Positions 1 through 9,602 of a stretch of DNA of 64,000 nt are shown one piece after another. Below the pieces are notes generated by a model. It worked only from the letters and a program-made list of their open reading frames with translations, searched no databases and was not told the DNA's origin. The DNA comes from Oceanobacillus sp. J11TS1. GTDB lineage: Bacteria > Bacillota > Bacilli > Bacillales > Amphibacillaceae. The stretch spans positions 17,654 through 81,653 of the forward strand of contig NZ_BORO01000016.1 in NCBI RefSeq assembly GCF_018333215.1, given 5' to 3'. Each line of letters begins with the position of its first letter. The first letter of the stretch is position 1. Made by a program: the position numbers and the translations under genes.

Positions 1-2
1 CA

Positions 3-689
3 GATACAATTATGATTGCTCATTATAATCAGAACACCCAAGATATAAAACTTGCTTCCATTATGCGTGATACGTATGTAGAGATCCCTAGACACGGTAT
101 GCAAAAGATTAATGCTGCCTATGCATTTGATGGCCCGGAGCTACTTAGACAGACGTTGAAACATAATTTTGATATAAATCTAAATTACTATGCTGTGGTT
201 GACTTCGAAGGCTTTGCAAAAATTACAGATATGATTGCTCCTGATGGTATTGAAGTGGATGTACCTCATCAAATGTCAGAAGGGATAGGAATGACACTCG
301 AACCTGGTAAACAAGTGTTACATGGTGATGAACTGCTTGGCTATGTACGTTTTCGTAAAGATGAGGAGGGTGATTATGGAAGAGTGAAGCGGCAGCAGGA
401 AGTAATCACAAAACTGAAAGACGAAGTGGTGAGTCTCCAAGGCTTTGTGAAATTACCAAAACTGTTAGGGATTGCTGATCCGTACATCGATACAAATGTA
501 GATAATAAAACCATCCTTTCGATAGGTAAAGGATTAATTAGTGGCAGCGAGCATCCAATGGAGACATTAAGAATTCCAGTAGATAATTCATTTCAAAATA
601 CTCGTACAGATGTAGGGGCTGTATTGGATATTGATATTGAACAAAATAAACAGGCACTACAAGATTTTTTATCGGAAGACTCAAAGTAA
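3..689 (+). CDS. LCP (LytR-CpsA-Psr) family cell-wall ligase, 5'-truncated by window edge
   Basis: The reading frame is open from the first bases of the window (D-T-I ahead of the first ATG at 12), so the start and the N-terminal membrane anchor lie outside. The visible part is most of the extracellular LCP domain: SDTIM-like strand remnant, MRDTYVEIP, and RFRKDEEGDYGRVKRQQ, which carries the conserved Arg and Asp residues that bind the polyprenyl pyrophosphate. Family knowledge: LCP enzymes transfer undecaprenyl-linked glycopolymers such as teichoic acids to peptidoglycan on the outer face of the membrane. The C-terminus is acidic and short. Which of the several paralogues this is (TagT/U/V or LytR type) cannot be decided from the fragment. 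Confidence 0.9.
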   Translation, partial: DTIMIAHYNQNTQDIKLASIMRDTYVEIPRHGMQKINAAYAFDGPELLRQTLKHNFDINLNYYAVVDFEGFAKITDMIAPDGIEVDVPHQMSEGIGMTLEPGKQVLHGDELLGYVRFRKDEEGDYGRVKRQQEVITKLKDEVVSLQGFVKLPKLLGIADPYIDTNVDNKTILSIGKGLISGSEHPMETLRIPVDNSFQNTRTDVGAVLDIDIEQNKQALQDFLSEDSK

Positions 690-757
690 AAATGTATTAG
701 AAAAGCCTTAAATACTTGAATTTGTACAGTGCAACGTTTCATAAGATTATATTTGAG

Positions 758-819
758 TGGAAAAAGCTTATTTATAGGGTTTATCAAATGTTTGGTAGAC
801 CTGGTAAATAGGCTTTTCA
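758..819 (+). terminator. possible terminator after the LCP gene
   Basis: Two 15-nt arms (760-774 and 804-818) pair as GAAAAAGCTTATTTA with TAAATAGGCTTTTC-type sequence, with one G-T pair and a 29-nt loop. The following T-run is only four bases, so termination is uncertain. The rest of 690-1000 is A+T-rich and shows nothing else recognisable. Confidence 0.35.
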
Positions 820-1000
820 TATAGAATGAAAGGATTTTTATAAGTTGTTATTTTAAAAATGATAACCCCGTTTGAATGTGGAGTACGAAATAGGCTTTCT
901 GTGGTATTGTATGCGTTTTAAAATCTGCTTTCATATCAATCATTTTATACTCTTCCGTATTTATTCAATAATAAATTTTTGGATTTTTATAAAAAAGGTA

Positions 1001-1029
1001 TTGCATTATTGTTAAAGGGTGGCTATACT
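1001..1029 (+). promoter_or_regulatory. sigma-A promoter of the glyoxylate-shunt operon
   Basis: TTGCAT at 1001-1006 and TATACT at 1024-1029 are separated by exactly 17 bp. This is the only good sigma-A match upstream of the zinc-ribbon/aceB/aceA genes. Confidence 0.7.
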
Positions 1030-1242
1030 GTTATATAACAAAGGCAAAATAAATATTTTGTTATATAAAAGGAGGGTGAACTGATGATGAAATATGAAGA
1101 CCTTTCGTGTCCTGAATGTGGTAAGAAGGTTGATTCTGAAAGTATTATAATGGAATGTGATTATTGTTTGTCAAAAAGAGCAGAGTAATTCCTTTCATCT
1201 GTTGTTATAGTACAATACTATTATTCGGATTGTTATACAACA
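1029..1242. promoter_or_regulatory. cluster of TGTTATAnAACA palindromes, candidate operator set for aceBA
   Basis: A perfect 12-bp palindrome TGTTATATAACA lies at 1029-1040, overlapping the last base of the -10 box and the expected transcription start. Related copies are TGTTATATAAAA at 1059-1070, TGTTATAGTACA at 1203-1214 (9 of 12 matches) and TGTTATACAACA at 1231-1242 (11 of 12). Two flank the small zinc-ribbon gene and two sit just ahead of aceB. Position and symmetry suggest a dimeric repressor; the protein is unknown. It does not resemble the CRE or FadR sites known from B. subtilis. Confidence 0.55.
1084..1188 (+). CDS. small zinc-ribbon protein, 34 aa
   Basis: The gene has a strong ribosome binding site (AGGAGGG, 1070-1076) 7 nt before its ATG. 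The 34-residue product has two Cys pairs: CPEC at residues 9-12 and CDYC at 25-28, the layout of a minimal zinc ribbon. It is the first gene of the transcript that continues into aceB, 78 bp downstream. No enzymatic function can be read from it; a role in regulating or stabilising the operon products is possible but unproven. An alternative start at the second codon (ATG at 1087) would shorten it by one residue. Confidence 0.7.
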   Translation: MMKYEDLSCPECGKKVDSESIIMECDYCLSKRAE

Positions 1243-1266
1243 CAAAAATAAGGGAGAGGCAAAAGT

Positions 1267-2868
1267 ATGCTAATAAATCAAGCAAAGGTACAAATCACGC
1301 ACGAAAAGGAATTTTCAGAGGTCCTGACACCTCGTGCGTTGGAGTTTCTGGGGAAATTGCACAGTAATTTTAATGAACAGCGAAAAAAGCTGTTAGCACA
1401 TCGACAGCAGCTACAAAACGAAATAAATGAAGGAAGACAGCTGCGGTTTTTAGAGGAAACAAAGCATATCCGAGAAGGAAACTGGAAAATAGAACAATTG
1501 CCTAAAGATTTGCAGGATAGAAGAGTAGAAATAACAGGTCCGGTTGATCGGAAAATGATTATCAATGCATTGAATTCTGGGGCCAAAGGTTTTATGGCAG
1601 ATTTTGAAGATGCCACTTCACCTACTTGGGAAAATGTAATAGATGGTCAAATTAATTTAAGGGATGCAATAAGAAGAACAATTGATTTTGAGGCAGAGAA
1701 TGGCAAGAGATATTCCTTACAGGATGAAACAGCTGTATTAATTGTTCGTCCGAGGGGATGGCATTTAGAGGAAAAGCATATACAAGTTGGCGGTGAGCCG
1801 ATGTCAGCCAGCTTGGTAGACTTTGGGCTGTACTTCTTTCATAATGCGAAGGAATTGTTGGCAAGAGGAACCGGACCTTATTTTTACTTGCCGAAAGTGG
1901 AAAATCATTTGGAAGCACGTCTTTGGAACGATATCTTTGTATTTTCACAAAATGAACTTGGGATTTCTCAAGGCACAATAAAGGCAACGGTACTAATTGA
2001 AACGATTACAGCAGCCTTTGAAATGGATGAAATATTATACGAAATCCGTGAACATGCAGCTGGGTTGAATTGTGGACGTTGGGATTATATTTTCAGTTAT
2101 ATTAAAAAGTTCCATCAATATTCAGAGCGAATATTACCTGACAGATCTACCTTAACGATGGAAGTACCATTTATGAGAAATTACTCTTTACTTGCAATCC
2201 AAACCTGTCATAAGCGTAATGCTCTAGCAATTGGCGGGATGGCAGCACAAATACCAGTAAGAAACGATCCTGCTGCAAATCAGATTGCGTTTGACAAAGT
2301 CAGGAAGGATAAAGAGCGCGAAGCAACAGATGGACACGATGGAACATGGGTTGCACATCCTGGAATGGTAGGGCTCGTTAAAGATATTTTTGATCATATC
2401 ATGCCGACCCCAAATCAAATCAACCGGAAGCGCGAGGATGTAAAAGTCACTGCTGAAGATCTCCTGCAATTACCGGATGGGGAAATTACAGAAGAAGGGC
2501 TGCGAACGAATATTAATGTAGGAATTCAATATACAGCAGCGTGGTTATCAGGAAGAGGAGCTGTCCCAATCAATAATTTGATGGAAGATGCAGCAACAGC
2601 GGAAATATCCAGAGCCCAAGTGTGGCAATGGGTGCGCTACCCCAAAGGGATACTTTCTGACGGAAGGAACGTATCCTTGGAGTTAGTGGAGCAATTACTA
2701 AAGGAAGAATTACAGACAATTGAGGGTCATGTTGGCAGTGATGCCTTTATAAGTGGGAACTTTAAGCTTGCAGCTGAGATATTTGAGGCGTTAATCAAAC
2801 AAGATACTTTTGCCGAGTTCTTAACGATACCAGCTTACGAAGAATTGATAAAGGGAGGACGTAATTAA
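1267..2868 (+). CDS. aceB: malate synthase A
   Basis: Condenses glyoxylate with acetyl-CoA to malate, the second step of the glyoxylate shunt, allowing growth on acetate or fatty acids. The 533-residue length is normal for the A isoform. The malate synthase signature [11 protein letters not shown] lies near residue 265, followed by the conserved [19 protein letters not shown] stretch of the C-terminal half; [11 protein letters not shown], around residue 160-175, matches the region holding the catalytic Arg. The start follows GGGAGAGG by 7-8 nt. The stop codon abuts the aceA start with no gap, so the two are translated from one message. The order aceB-aceA is a usual Bacillaceae arrangement; laboratory B. 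subtilis lacks both genes. Confidence 0.97.
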   Translation: MLINQAKVQITHEKEFSEVLTPRALEFLGKLHSNFNEQRKKLLAHRQQLQNEINEGRQLRFLEETKHIREGNWKIEQLPKDLQDRRVEITGPVDRKMIINALNSGAKGFMADFEDATSPTWENVIDGQINLRDAIRRTIDFEAENGKRYSLQDETAVLIVRPRGWHLEEKHIQVGGEPMSASLVDFGLYFFHNAKELLARGTGPYFYLPKVENHLEARLWNDIFVFSQNELGISQGTIKATVLIETITAAFEMDEILYEIREHAAGLNCGRWDYIFSYIKKFHQYSERILPDRSTLTMEVPFMRNYSLLAIQTCHKRNALAIGGMAAQIPVRNDPAANQIAFDKVRKDKEREATDGHDGTWVAHPGMVGLVKDIFDHIMPTPNQINRKREDVKVTAEDLLQLPDGEITEEGLRTNINVGIQYTAAWLSGRGAVPINNLMEDAATAEISRAQVWQWVRYPKGILSDGRNVSLELVEQLLKEELQTIEGHVGSDAFISGNFKLAAEIFEALIKQDTFAEFLTIPAYEELIKGGRN

Positions 2869-4146
2869 ATGACAAACGAACGTGTGGGAAAATTAGAGGA
2901 GCAATGGAAAAACGATCGTCGCTGGGTGGGAGTTGAGCGGCCATATACTGCAGAAGAGGTAATTCGTCTAAGGGGATCAATTGATCTTGACTATACGTTA
3001 GCGATGCGCGGATCGAAGAAATTATGGGATTTAATCCATCAGGAAGATTATGTAAACGCTTTAGGAGCTTTAACTGGAAACCAGGCTGTACAACAGGTCA
3101 AAGCAGGTTTGAAAGCAATTTATTTAAGTGGTTGGCAGGTTGCTGCTGATGCCAATATGGCAGGACAGATGTATCCAGACCAAAGTCTTTATCCAGCAAA
3201 TAGCGTTCCAAATGTGGTAAAGCGAATTAATCAAGCATTACAGCGTGCAGATCAAATTCATTATTCAGAAGGGAATATGGATATAGATTGGTTTGCTCCC
3301 ATTGTAGCTGATGCAGAAGCTGGATTTGGCGGTCAGCTAAATGTGTTTGAATTAATGAAAGCAATGATTGAAGCAGGTGCAGCTGGAGTGCATTTTGAGG
3401 ATCAGTTATCTTCAGAGAAAAAATGTGGCCATCTAGGTGGGAAAGTTTTATTGCCTACGCAAACGGCTGTAAATAATTTAATTGCAGCTCGTTTTGCAGC
3501 AGATGTGATGGGGACACCAACTGTCATTATTGCACGGACAGACGCGAATGCTGCTGATATGATTACAAGTGATATTGACCCATATGATGCAGAATTTATT
3601 ACTGGGGAACGCACATCGGAAGGTTTTTACAGAACCAGGGCAGGACTGCATCAAGCAATTGCACGTGGGTTAGCCTATGCTCCGTACGCTGATATGGTTT
3701 GGTGTGAAACAGCAGAGCCTAATCTGGAAGAAGCACAGCAATTTGCTGATGCAATTCATAAGAGATATCCAAATAAATTATTAGCGTATAATTGTTCGCC
3801 ATCCTTTAATTGGAAACGAAAGCTCTCAGATGAGGAGATCGCTAGCTTCCAGAAAAAACTCGGGAAAATGGGCTACAAATTTCAATTTGTTACATTAGCA
3901 GGTTTCCATGCTTTGAATCATAGCATGTTTGAGCTTGCAAGAAGATACAAGGATGAAGGGATGGCAGCATACTCTGAATTGCAGCAGAATGAATTTGCAA
4001 GTGAGCAATATGGTTACAGTGCAACACGTCATCAGCGTGAAGTTGGTACTGGTTATTTTGATGAGGTGGCACAGGTTATCTCCGGCGGTTCTACATCCAC
4101 GGCAGCTTTGAAAGAATCGACTGAGGCGGAGCAGTTTACAAATTGA
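2869..4146 (+). CDS. aceA: isocitrate lyase
   Basis: Splits isocitrate into succinate and glyoxylate, the branch point that bypasses the decarboxylating steps of the TCA cycle. The 425-residue protein carries the active-site signature KKCGH at about residues 184-188 with its nucleophilic Cys, preceded by the Mg-binding segment [10 protein letters not shown] and FEDQLSSEK. The ATG follows the aceB stop immediately and its ribosome binding site (GGGAGGACG) lies inside the end of aceB. A strong terminator follows, so the unit ends here. Confidence 0.97.
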   Translation: MTNERVGKLEEQWKNDRRWVGVERPYTAEEVIRLRGSIDLDYTLAMRGSKKLWDLIHQEDYVNALGALTGNQAVQQVKAGLKAIYLSGWQVAADANMAGQMYPDQSLYPANSVPNVVKRINQALQRADQIHYSEGNMDIDWFAPIVADAEAGFGGQLNVFELMKAMIEAGAAGVHFEDQLSSEKKCGHLGGKVLLPTQTAVNNLIAARFAADVMGTPTVIIARTDANAADMITSDIDPYDAEFITGERTSEGFYRTRAGLHQAIARGLAYAPYADMVWCETAEPNLEEAQQFADAIHKRYPNKLLAYNCSPSFNWKRKLSDEEIASFQKKLGKMGYKFQFVTLAGFHALNHSMFELARRYKDEGMAAYSELQQNEFASEQYGYSATRHQREVGTGYFDEVAQVISGGSTSTAALKESTEAEQFTN

Positions 4147-4175
4147 TTGAAATGTAAAGCTGAATGGAAGACTTC

Positions 4176-4216
4176 AAAAAATGCTTGTCCTATTATCATT
4201 AGGGCAAGCATTTTTG
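4176..4216 (+). terminator. terminator of the aceBA operon
   Basis: ATGCTTGTCCT (4181-4191) pairs with AGGGCAAGCAT (4201-4211) with one G-T pair, loop of 9 nt, followed by TTTTT. Confidence 0.85.
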
Positions 4217-4277
4217 ATAGAGAAACATATCATCATAGCCTAAGCCTGGGATGACTTTACCAAAGTTACAAACAAAT

Positions 4278-5171
4278 TTATCTATGTATGATATTTACCA
4301 TTTCTTGAATCGCTGTTCTTGCTTCTGGAATAGGGTAAAGCGGAAAAATATGGTTCATTTCTGGATATTCATAGTAATTTATTGTCACACCGTGTGCCTT
4401 CATTTTATCCCTAAACTTTCTTGCATCAGGCAAAAGTACTTCGTGTGTTCCGATGAATAGAGAAATTTCTCCCAATCCATTTAATCGTCCGTTGATCGGG
4501 CTGAGTAAATAGTAGTTTGGATCGGTATCTCCTGCGTATGCTTTCCCCATTTGAATCAAACCGTAAATTCCTAACATGGGATCTTTACGCTCTAATTCAT
4601 AGGCTTTAGGATTTTTCATGGTAATATCGAGCCAAGGTGAGATTAAAATGATGTGCCGGGGTTGCGGTAATCCTTTTTCTTGAAGCAATTGAGCTAAAGC
4701 TAATGCAAAACCTCCCCCAGCAGAGTCCCCCATGAGTATAATATTTTTCGCATCTGTAGTTTGTAGAATCTCTTCATAGATTGGAAGTACTTTATCAAAG
4801 GATTCTTGATACTGGTGATTTGGTGCTTTTGGATAAATTGGTACAAATATTGTAGCGTTTGTATTCTTTTCTATTTCCCCAATAAATTTCCAATGAAAGT
4901 CCGATGGCTGGTTTACATAACCTCCTCCATGCAAGTAAAGAATTTTTTTATCAGGTGACTTGTTTTTCTGGTTAAAAATATAACAATCCATTCCATCAAA
5001 AATTCGTTTTTCAATGGCATAGATTTTTTGGATATATTCAGGTAAGTTATATGGCTTTTCAACTCGTTTTTTTTCCATAAATTTAGCAAGACGTCTTTCA
5101 TCGATAAATTTCTCTTTACTCCCCAGTCTAGCAAGAAAACGTTCAACTATTTTACTTTGCATACTTCGCAT
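4278..5171 (-). CDS. alpha/beta hydrolase, HSL-type esterase/lipase
   Basis: A cytoplasmic carboxylesterase of the hormone-sensitive-lipase family, 297 residues, no signal peptide. The oxyanion-hole motif HGGGY is near residue 101, the nucleophile elbow GDSAGG near 170, the acid LLPDAR and the His in MNHIFP near the C-terminus complete the Ser-Asp-His triad. The start at 5171 has AAGAAGGG about 9 nt upstream; a second ATG three codons in is an alternative. Expected substrates are short-chain acyl esters, but nothing here identifies the natural one. It is a monocistronic unit convergent with aceA. Confidence 0.88.
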   Translation of the reverse strand: MRSMQSKIVERFLARLGSKEKFIDERRLAKFMEKKRVEKPYNLPEYIQKIYAIEKRIFDGMDCYIFNQKNKSPDKKILYLHGGGYVNQPSDFHWKFIGEIEKNTNATIFVPIYPKAPNHQYQESFDKVLPIYEEILQTTDAKNIILMGDSAGGGFALALAQLLQEKGLPQPRHIILISPWLDITMKNPKAYELERKDPMLGIYGLIQMGKAYAGDTDPNYYLLSPINGRLNGLGEISLFIGTHEVLLPDARKFRDKMKAHGVTINYYEYPEMNHIFPLYPIPEARTAIQEMVNIIHR

Positions 5172-5597
5172 TTTGTGAAGCCCTTCTTTCTAAGAATTAT
5201 ATAGCCTTTCTATTCCATGTCCTTTTTTCGGTTGTTTAACTAGCTCTTAGTCATAAATGTATGTATAGAAATCCGTTAGATTGATAAATTTAGTTTACCC
5301 TTAACTGTATATGGAAGTAAATCTTTTGTATTTAAGTTGTATGAAACTTCCTTGGTTGGAATAATTATTCTTCATTGATTATGTAATATTTCGCACTCAT
5401 TATTACTGTTTCTTCCTTCGCCGCGCCGCCAATCACTAACTTTCTATTTCATCACCGTAGCAGGTCACTTCAGTTCGGAATATGTGTCATAGAACAATGC
5501 TGGATGCGGATTTTGTCGAATTAGAAGTATATTTTTAATTAGTTTGGTTAGATTACGTAGTAGAATTATTGATCTACATAGAATGAAAAAAGGGCTG
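5172..5597. other. intergenic region with no recognised feature
   Basis: A+T-rich DNA between two divergent genes. I see no convincing coding stretch, repeat or riboswitch. Promoters for both neighbours must lie here but no match is good enough to name. Confidence 0.5.
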
Positions 5598-5924
5598 ATG
5601 AAATTGAGGAATGCTATTTTTACAATAGGTTTTACGCTTCTTCTGTACTTCTCAATTGGATTGCATCAAGCATGGGCAGAAATTATGGAGCAAGACACCA
5701 CGACGGGGGAAACAGAACACAACTGGATAGAATCAAGTGTCAATTATGAAACGATCTACGTTGACACGCATGAATATACCTATTGGAAAAATTTCCTCAG
5801 GGAAAAGCGCTCCTGTGATATTTTCCATAAAATAAAAACTGTCGTGTATTATTGTGATATCCATGGCCATACAAAATCAGAGTCGCATCTAGTGGAAGTA
5901 ATTCATAGTGAGAAACATAAATAG
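5598..5924 (+). CDS. small secreted protein of unknown function
   Basis: A 108-residue product beginning MKLRNAIFTIG, with a hydrophobic core and an A-W-A type signal-peptidase site around residue 26. The mature part is about 80 residues, with two Cys (in SCDIFHK and YYCDIHGH) that could form a disulfide or, with the nearby His residues, hold a metal. The start at 5598 has AAAGGG only 3-4 nt upstream; the in-frame ATG at 5583 would add five residues but has no ribosome binding site. I recognise no family. Confidence 0.6.
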   Translation: MKLRNAIFTIGFTLLLYFSIGLHQAWAEIMEQDTTTGETEHNWIESSVNYETIYVDTHEYTYWKNFLREKRSCDIFHKIKTVVYYCDIHGHTKSESHLVEVIHSEKHK

Positions 5925-5930
5925 AGAGAG

Positions 5931-5975
5931 GGACTGGGTTAATATGAAAAGGTTAGCCCGGTTCTTTTTTTCTGC
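5931..5975 (+). terminator. terminator after the small secreted protein
   Basis: ACTGGGTTAA (5933-5942) pairs with TTAGCCCGGT (5952-5961) using two G-T pairs and is followed by TTCTTTTTTT. Confidence 0.75.
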
Positions 5976-6218
5976 ACTTTTCCCTGATTCTAGAAAAGTT
6001 GAAATGATTCCCCGTTTGGATTCTTTGTTTTGTAAGGCTAATACAGCCGTCTTGCACTTTATATCAATTATCATCTTTTTATAATTTGGATATCGGATTA
6101 TCGTGTAGAATTAATATTTGTATGCTAAAATTAGGATGAAAGATAATTCGAACTACTTTTAATTGCATAGAATGACGAATGGATAGAAAGTTTCATTCCA
6201 AATAAGGAGAATATACAA

Positions 6219-6976
6219 ATGCGTCAAATCACATTTGAAGATATATATAAACTGGGGAATATGGTGATTGAAAATACCCGATACAGACATTTTCATTATC
6301 CGGAGATGTTAGTTAGGTACGATAGTAATTTTATTGAGTTTAAAGAATTACCGTCTTTAACTGAATTTAAATCGGCAGAAGAATATCTCAGAGATTATCA
6401 TCTGAGAAAAGGCCAAAAGCACGTGAAATTCTATTTTCCAGAAAACCAAAAGCCAACAGAAGAAATAATTGCTTACCTAACGGATATGGGGTATGAAATA
6501 GGTTTTTTAGAATTATATGCGATCCAGCCGAAACATTTTCCTAAGGTGAAAAACAATCCAGCTATAGATATTCAAGTAGTGACAGAAAAAACTTGGAAAT
6601 ATACCTTGAGTTACAATACAAAAATGATTTAGAGTTTGGAAGTGAATTTGCAAAGCAAAAGGCCAATCTAATAAAGCGTCAGTTTGAAGATAGAAATATT
6701 CGGCAAGTTTTAGCCTTTTATAAAGGGACTCCCGCAGGCTATGTGGAACTAATTATCTCGGATGGAACCGTAGAAATCGATAATCTAACTGTTGAACCGT
6801 CCTTTCGATACAAAGGAATAGGGAGCCAATTACAAAAGTTTGCAATGGATGCATTTCCAAATCGGACAGTGATACTTGTGGCCGATGGAGAGGATACTCC
6901 TAGGGAAATGTATCAAAAACAGAATTATAAATATTGCGGTTTCAAGTACGAAGCACAAAAAATATATCAAGATTAG
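6219..6976 (+). pseudogene. GNAT acetyltransferase split by a one-base frameshift
   Basis: Two overlapping frames (6219-6632 and 6593-6976) together make one protein of about 252 residues. The first holds the N-terminal half; the second holds the acetyl-CoA binding core VEIDNLTVEPSFRYKGIGSQ with the RxxGIG pyrophosphate loop. The frames join at a run of six A at 6586-6591: a seventh A would restore E-K-N-L-E-I and one continuous protein. The start at 6219 has AAGGAG 10 nt upstream. This is a real frameshift, a slippage-prone phase switch, or a homopolymer sequencing error; the sequence cannot tell which. The substrate is unknown. Confidence 0.8.
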
Positions 6977-7087
6977 CTATAAATTGCTTGTTCGCAATCT
7001 TGTGTTTTACGGTATTCAGCAAGTTGTGAAGGGCCGAAGTTTATTTTTAAACTGGCTAGCCTATCAAAGTAGAAGTAGTAGTTAGAG

Positions 7088-7129
7088 AAGAGCCAAAATT
7101 CCTTTGCTGATAAGGTTTTGGCTCTTTTA
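7088..7129 (+). terminator. terminator after the GNAT gene
   Basis: AGAGCCAAAA (7089-7098) pairs perfectly with TTTTGGCTCT (7116-7125), followed by TTTAT. It sits between convergent genes. Confidence 0.85.
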
Positions 7130-7180
7130 TATAACAACTCTAGGAAAAGCAGTTTAATAGTTTACGATCTACACATCCTA

Positions 7181-7918
7181 TCATTTCTTATTCAAAATAA
7201 AAATAGCTCCCCCATATCCCAAAACACACCATATCAACAAGTTAATGTAATTTCCCCCAGTTGCCTCGAAGGTAGAAGCAGCAAGGGATGCCCGCATAAT
7301 CTCAGCCATGGAATAAATGGGGAGAATTTCATGCAAGATTTGAAGCCATTCTGGCAGTCGGTCCATTGGAAAATTAACTGGTGAAAACATAAGCGCCCCA
7401 AAAACTATTACTTGAGATAGAGCAAGGGAAGCCGTTGGTGATAAAAGATAGGAAAAGCCATATCCGACACCAATAGACGTTAAAGCAATCATGAGTAAGG
7501 CTGGAACTACTGTCCAGGAGAGATCGTATCCGGGACTAAACAGGAAGTGTGCAACAAAGGCGGAAATGACAATGCCTGGCACAGTGATAATTAACCAGAT
7601 CGTTGTATCGGCTCCAAGGATGACAGCGCGGTTAACGGGCCAAGTACGTAAAAATTCCATATACCCATCTGATTTTGCAGTGCCAACTTGTTGAGGCAAA
7701 ATAACTAATCCCGTAAAAATTAAAATAATTGTAGGTGCACCTGTTGCTAAAAAGAGAATGGCGTTCGTATCTGGAACTGGAATAAGATAGGTAAAACCGA
7801 TAACAATGCCGATGGAAACCAAAATTTGAATCAGAATCATAAATATCAAAAATCCTGCGTTTCTCAGAAATTGCATTTGAAAGACATATTTGTAATGTCT
7901 GAAAATGTTCATTATCAT
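7181..7918 (-). CDS. ABC-2 type transporter permease
   Basis: A 245-residue integral membrane protein with about six hydrophobic segments, the size and pattern of an ABC-2 permease (for example GFLIFMILIQ near the N-terminus and a last helix ending in NKK). Its start overlaps the last 4 bp of the upstream ATPase gene, so the two subunits are translationally coupled. Together they should form a homodimeric-permease exporter. The operon MerR-ATPase-permease points to drug, lipid or peptide efflux. The start MIMNIF could be either of two ATGs. Confidence 0.85.
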   Translation of the reverse strand: MIMNIFRHYKYVFQMQFLRNAGFLIFMILIQILVSIGIVIGFTYLIPVPDTNAILFLATGAPTIILIFTGLVILPQQVGTAKSDGYMEFLRTWPVNRAVILGADTTIWLIITVPGIVISAFVAHFLFSPGYDLSWTVVPALLMIALTSIGVGYGFSYLLSPTASLALSQVIVFGALMFSPVNFPMDRLPEWLQILHEILPIYSMAEIMRASLAASTFEATGGNYINLLIWCVLGYGGAIFILNKK

Positions 7919-8844
7919 TCATCCCCCTTTTTAGAAGTCAATTCAATATAGGCGTCCTCAATCGTAGTGGGAGATAGAGAATAGTCCATAATGAGACCGT
8001 TATCCGCTTGATTTTTCGCCCATTCAATCGCTGAAGATATATCGTTTGGATCCAATGAGAGAATGAAGCGAGAACCTTTTTTATGTGAGGAAAGTGTCCA
8101 ACTAGGAATCTCCATATCTAATTCACTAGCTAAACTAATTTCCATACGCATTTGATTCGTTACAGAACGTTTAACCTCTGAAGGTGTGCCTTGTGTAAGA
8201 ATTTTTCCATTGTCGATGATTGCCACACGATCAACAGCTTTTTCCGCTTCAAGCACGTTATGTGTAACTAAAATCACCGAGGTTCCGTCATTTGTCAGGT
8301 TACGGATTACCTCCCAGAGATAACGTCTGCGAACAGGGTCAACATCGTTTGTAGGTTCATCAAGTATCACGAGTTTACCTGGGGCAATGACTGCCATACA
8401 AAAAGCAGTTAGTCGTTTAGCTCCACCCGATAATTTCTCGCCTTCTTTATTTGCCCACTTATTCATATCTAAAGCCTCAAAAAGTATTTCCACCCGCTTC
8501 GGATCAAACTTCTTCCCGAGACGCATTTTTCCCATTAGTGTTACAGCCTGTTTCGGAGTAAGAAAACCTAGCGGCACTTGGGACTGTGGCTGTACAGAAC
8601 AAATCGAACGGGCTCGGGCAGGGGATTGAAGTACCGATTCTCCTAATAAATGAATATCCCCATGGTCTGGAGTTAATAACCCTAATATTTGATTCACCAA
8701 CGTCGTTTTTCCAGCTCCATTTTGTCCGAGAAGCCCAAATATTTCACCTTCATTTATATGAAGGGAGAGATTATCATTTGCAACCAGCTTGTTTTTCCCT
8801 CGATCGGCAAACACCTTCGTTACACCGTTTACATCAAGAACCAT
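7915..8844 (-). CDS. ABC transporter ATP-binding protein
   Basis: A 309-residue ATPase with Walker A GQNGAGKT near residue 40, a degenerate signature KLSGGAKR, Walker B LVILDEPTNDVD and a switch His in ILVTHN, then a C-terminal extension of about 90 residues typical of ABC-2 exporters. The start at 8844 is chosen because AAGGAGGAG lies 7 nt upstream; longer in-frame versions run into the merR gene. It overlaps the 3' end of merR by 11 bp and the permease by 4 bp, so the three genes form one unit. Confidence 0.93.
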   Translation of the reverse strand: MVLDVNGVTKVFADRGKNKLVANDNLSLHINEGEIFGLLGQNGAGKTTLVNQILGLLTPDHGDIHLLGESVLQSPARARSICSVQPQSQVPLGFLTPKQAVTLMGKMRLGKKFDPKRVEILFEALDMNKWANKEGEKLSGGAKRLTAFCMAVIAPGKLVILDEPTNDVDPVRRRYLWEVIRNLTNDGTSVILVTHNVLEAEKAVDRVAIIDNGKILTQGTPSEVKRSVTNQMRMEISLASELDMEIPSWTLSSHKKGSRFILSLDPNDISSAIEWAKNQADNGLIMDYSLSPTTIEDAYIELTSKKGDE

Positions 8845-9577
8845 GATTTTGCTCCTCCTTTGCAATGGCAACACTTTTGATAAAATTGATGACATCCTTG
8901 TCCATGGGGTAAAACGCGATACCTTCCTTTAAGTTTTGGAGAGCTTCCCACATATTTCCTAACAATTCCTCATCGTTATTAAACATTTTCTCTGCTTGGT
9001 TTGCCCAGCTTACTACGAGGTGTTCAGCCTCTTTTGAGTTTGGATCAAGATGTAGGTTAGTTCTAATATCGCCAATAACTTTCAACCATTCCCTGATGTC
9101 TTCCTCACTCATATTTTCCACATTCATATCCGAAATTTTATTTATCTCATCCTCGCTTAGGTATTCTTTATATTGCTGTAAGGCATCTTTCGAATCTTGC
9201 TGGTATAACTGAATGATACTGAAAATGATTGGCCAATTGACTTCCCCTTCAAGTTCAATGGAATAGGAAACGCCAAGAAGCGCTTGTTCTAATATTTTTA
9301 AACGTTCCTGTTCCCGTTTAACGAGCTCTAATTGTTGCTGTATCGATTCTTGCCAGTTTGCCGAGGAAATTTCCAATACCTTCTTAATTTGATCCAGGGA
9401 GAAGCCCATATATTTTAATGCTAAAACACGTTCTAGCCGCATGACATCTTCTTCGTTATACAAACGATGCCCGCCGCTTGTTTTTGAGGAAGGTTTAACC
9501 AACCCAATTTCATCGTAATAATCTAAGGTTCGCACGGTGACGCAAGTATGCTTTGACAATTTTCCAATTGTATACAT
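8834..9577 (-). CDS. MerR-family regulator with TipAS-like C-terminal domain
   Basis: A 247-residue transcription factor. Residues 1-70 are a winged-helix MerR domain (MYTIGKLSK, VRTLDYYDEIGL, GGHRLYNEEDV), followed by a coiled-coil and an all-alpha C-terminal region rich in acidic residues that resembles the TipAS ligand-binding fold. The start at 9577 has GGGGTGAGG 3-9 nt upstream; an earlier in-frame ATG lacks one. It sits on the promoter at 9603-9633 and probably activates its own operon, including the ABC exporter, when it binds the exported compound. The ligand is unknown. Confidence 0.9.
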   Translation of the reverse strand: MYTIGKLSKHTCVTVRTLDYYDEIGLVKPSSKTSGGHRLYNEEDVMRLERVLALKYMGFSLDQIKKVLEISSANWQESIQQQLELVKREQERLKILEQALLGVSYSIELEGEVNWPIIFSIIQLYQQDSKDALQQYKEYLSEDEINKISDMNVENMSEEDIREWLKVIGDIRTNLHLDPNSKEAEHLVVSWANQAEKMFNNDEELLGNMWEALQNLKEGIAFYPMDKDVINFIKSVAIAKEEQNHGS

Positions 9578-9602
9578 TTCCTCACCCCATTTCATTTTCT
9601 TT

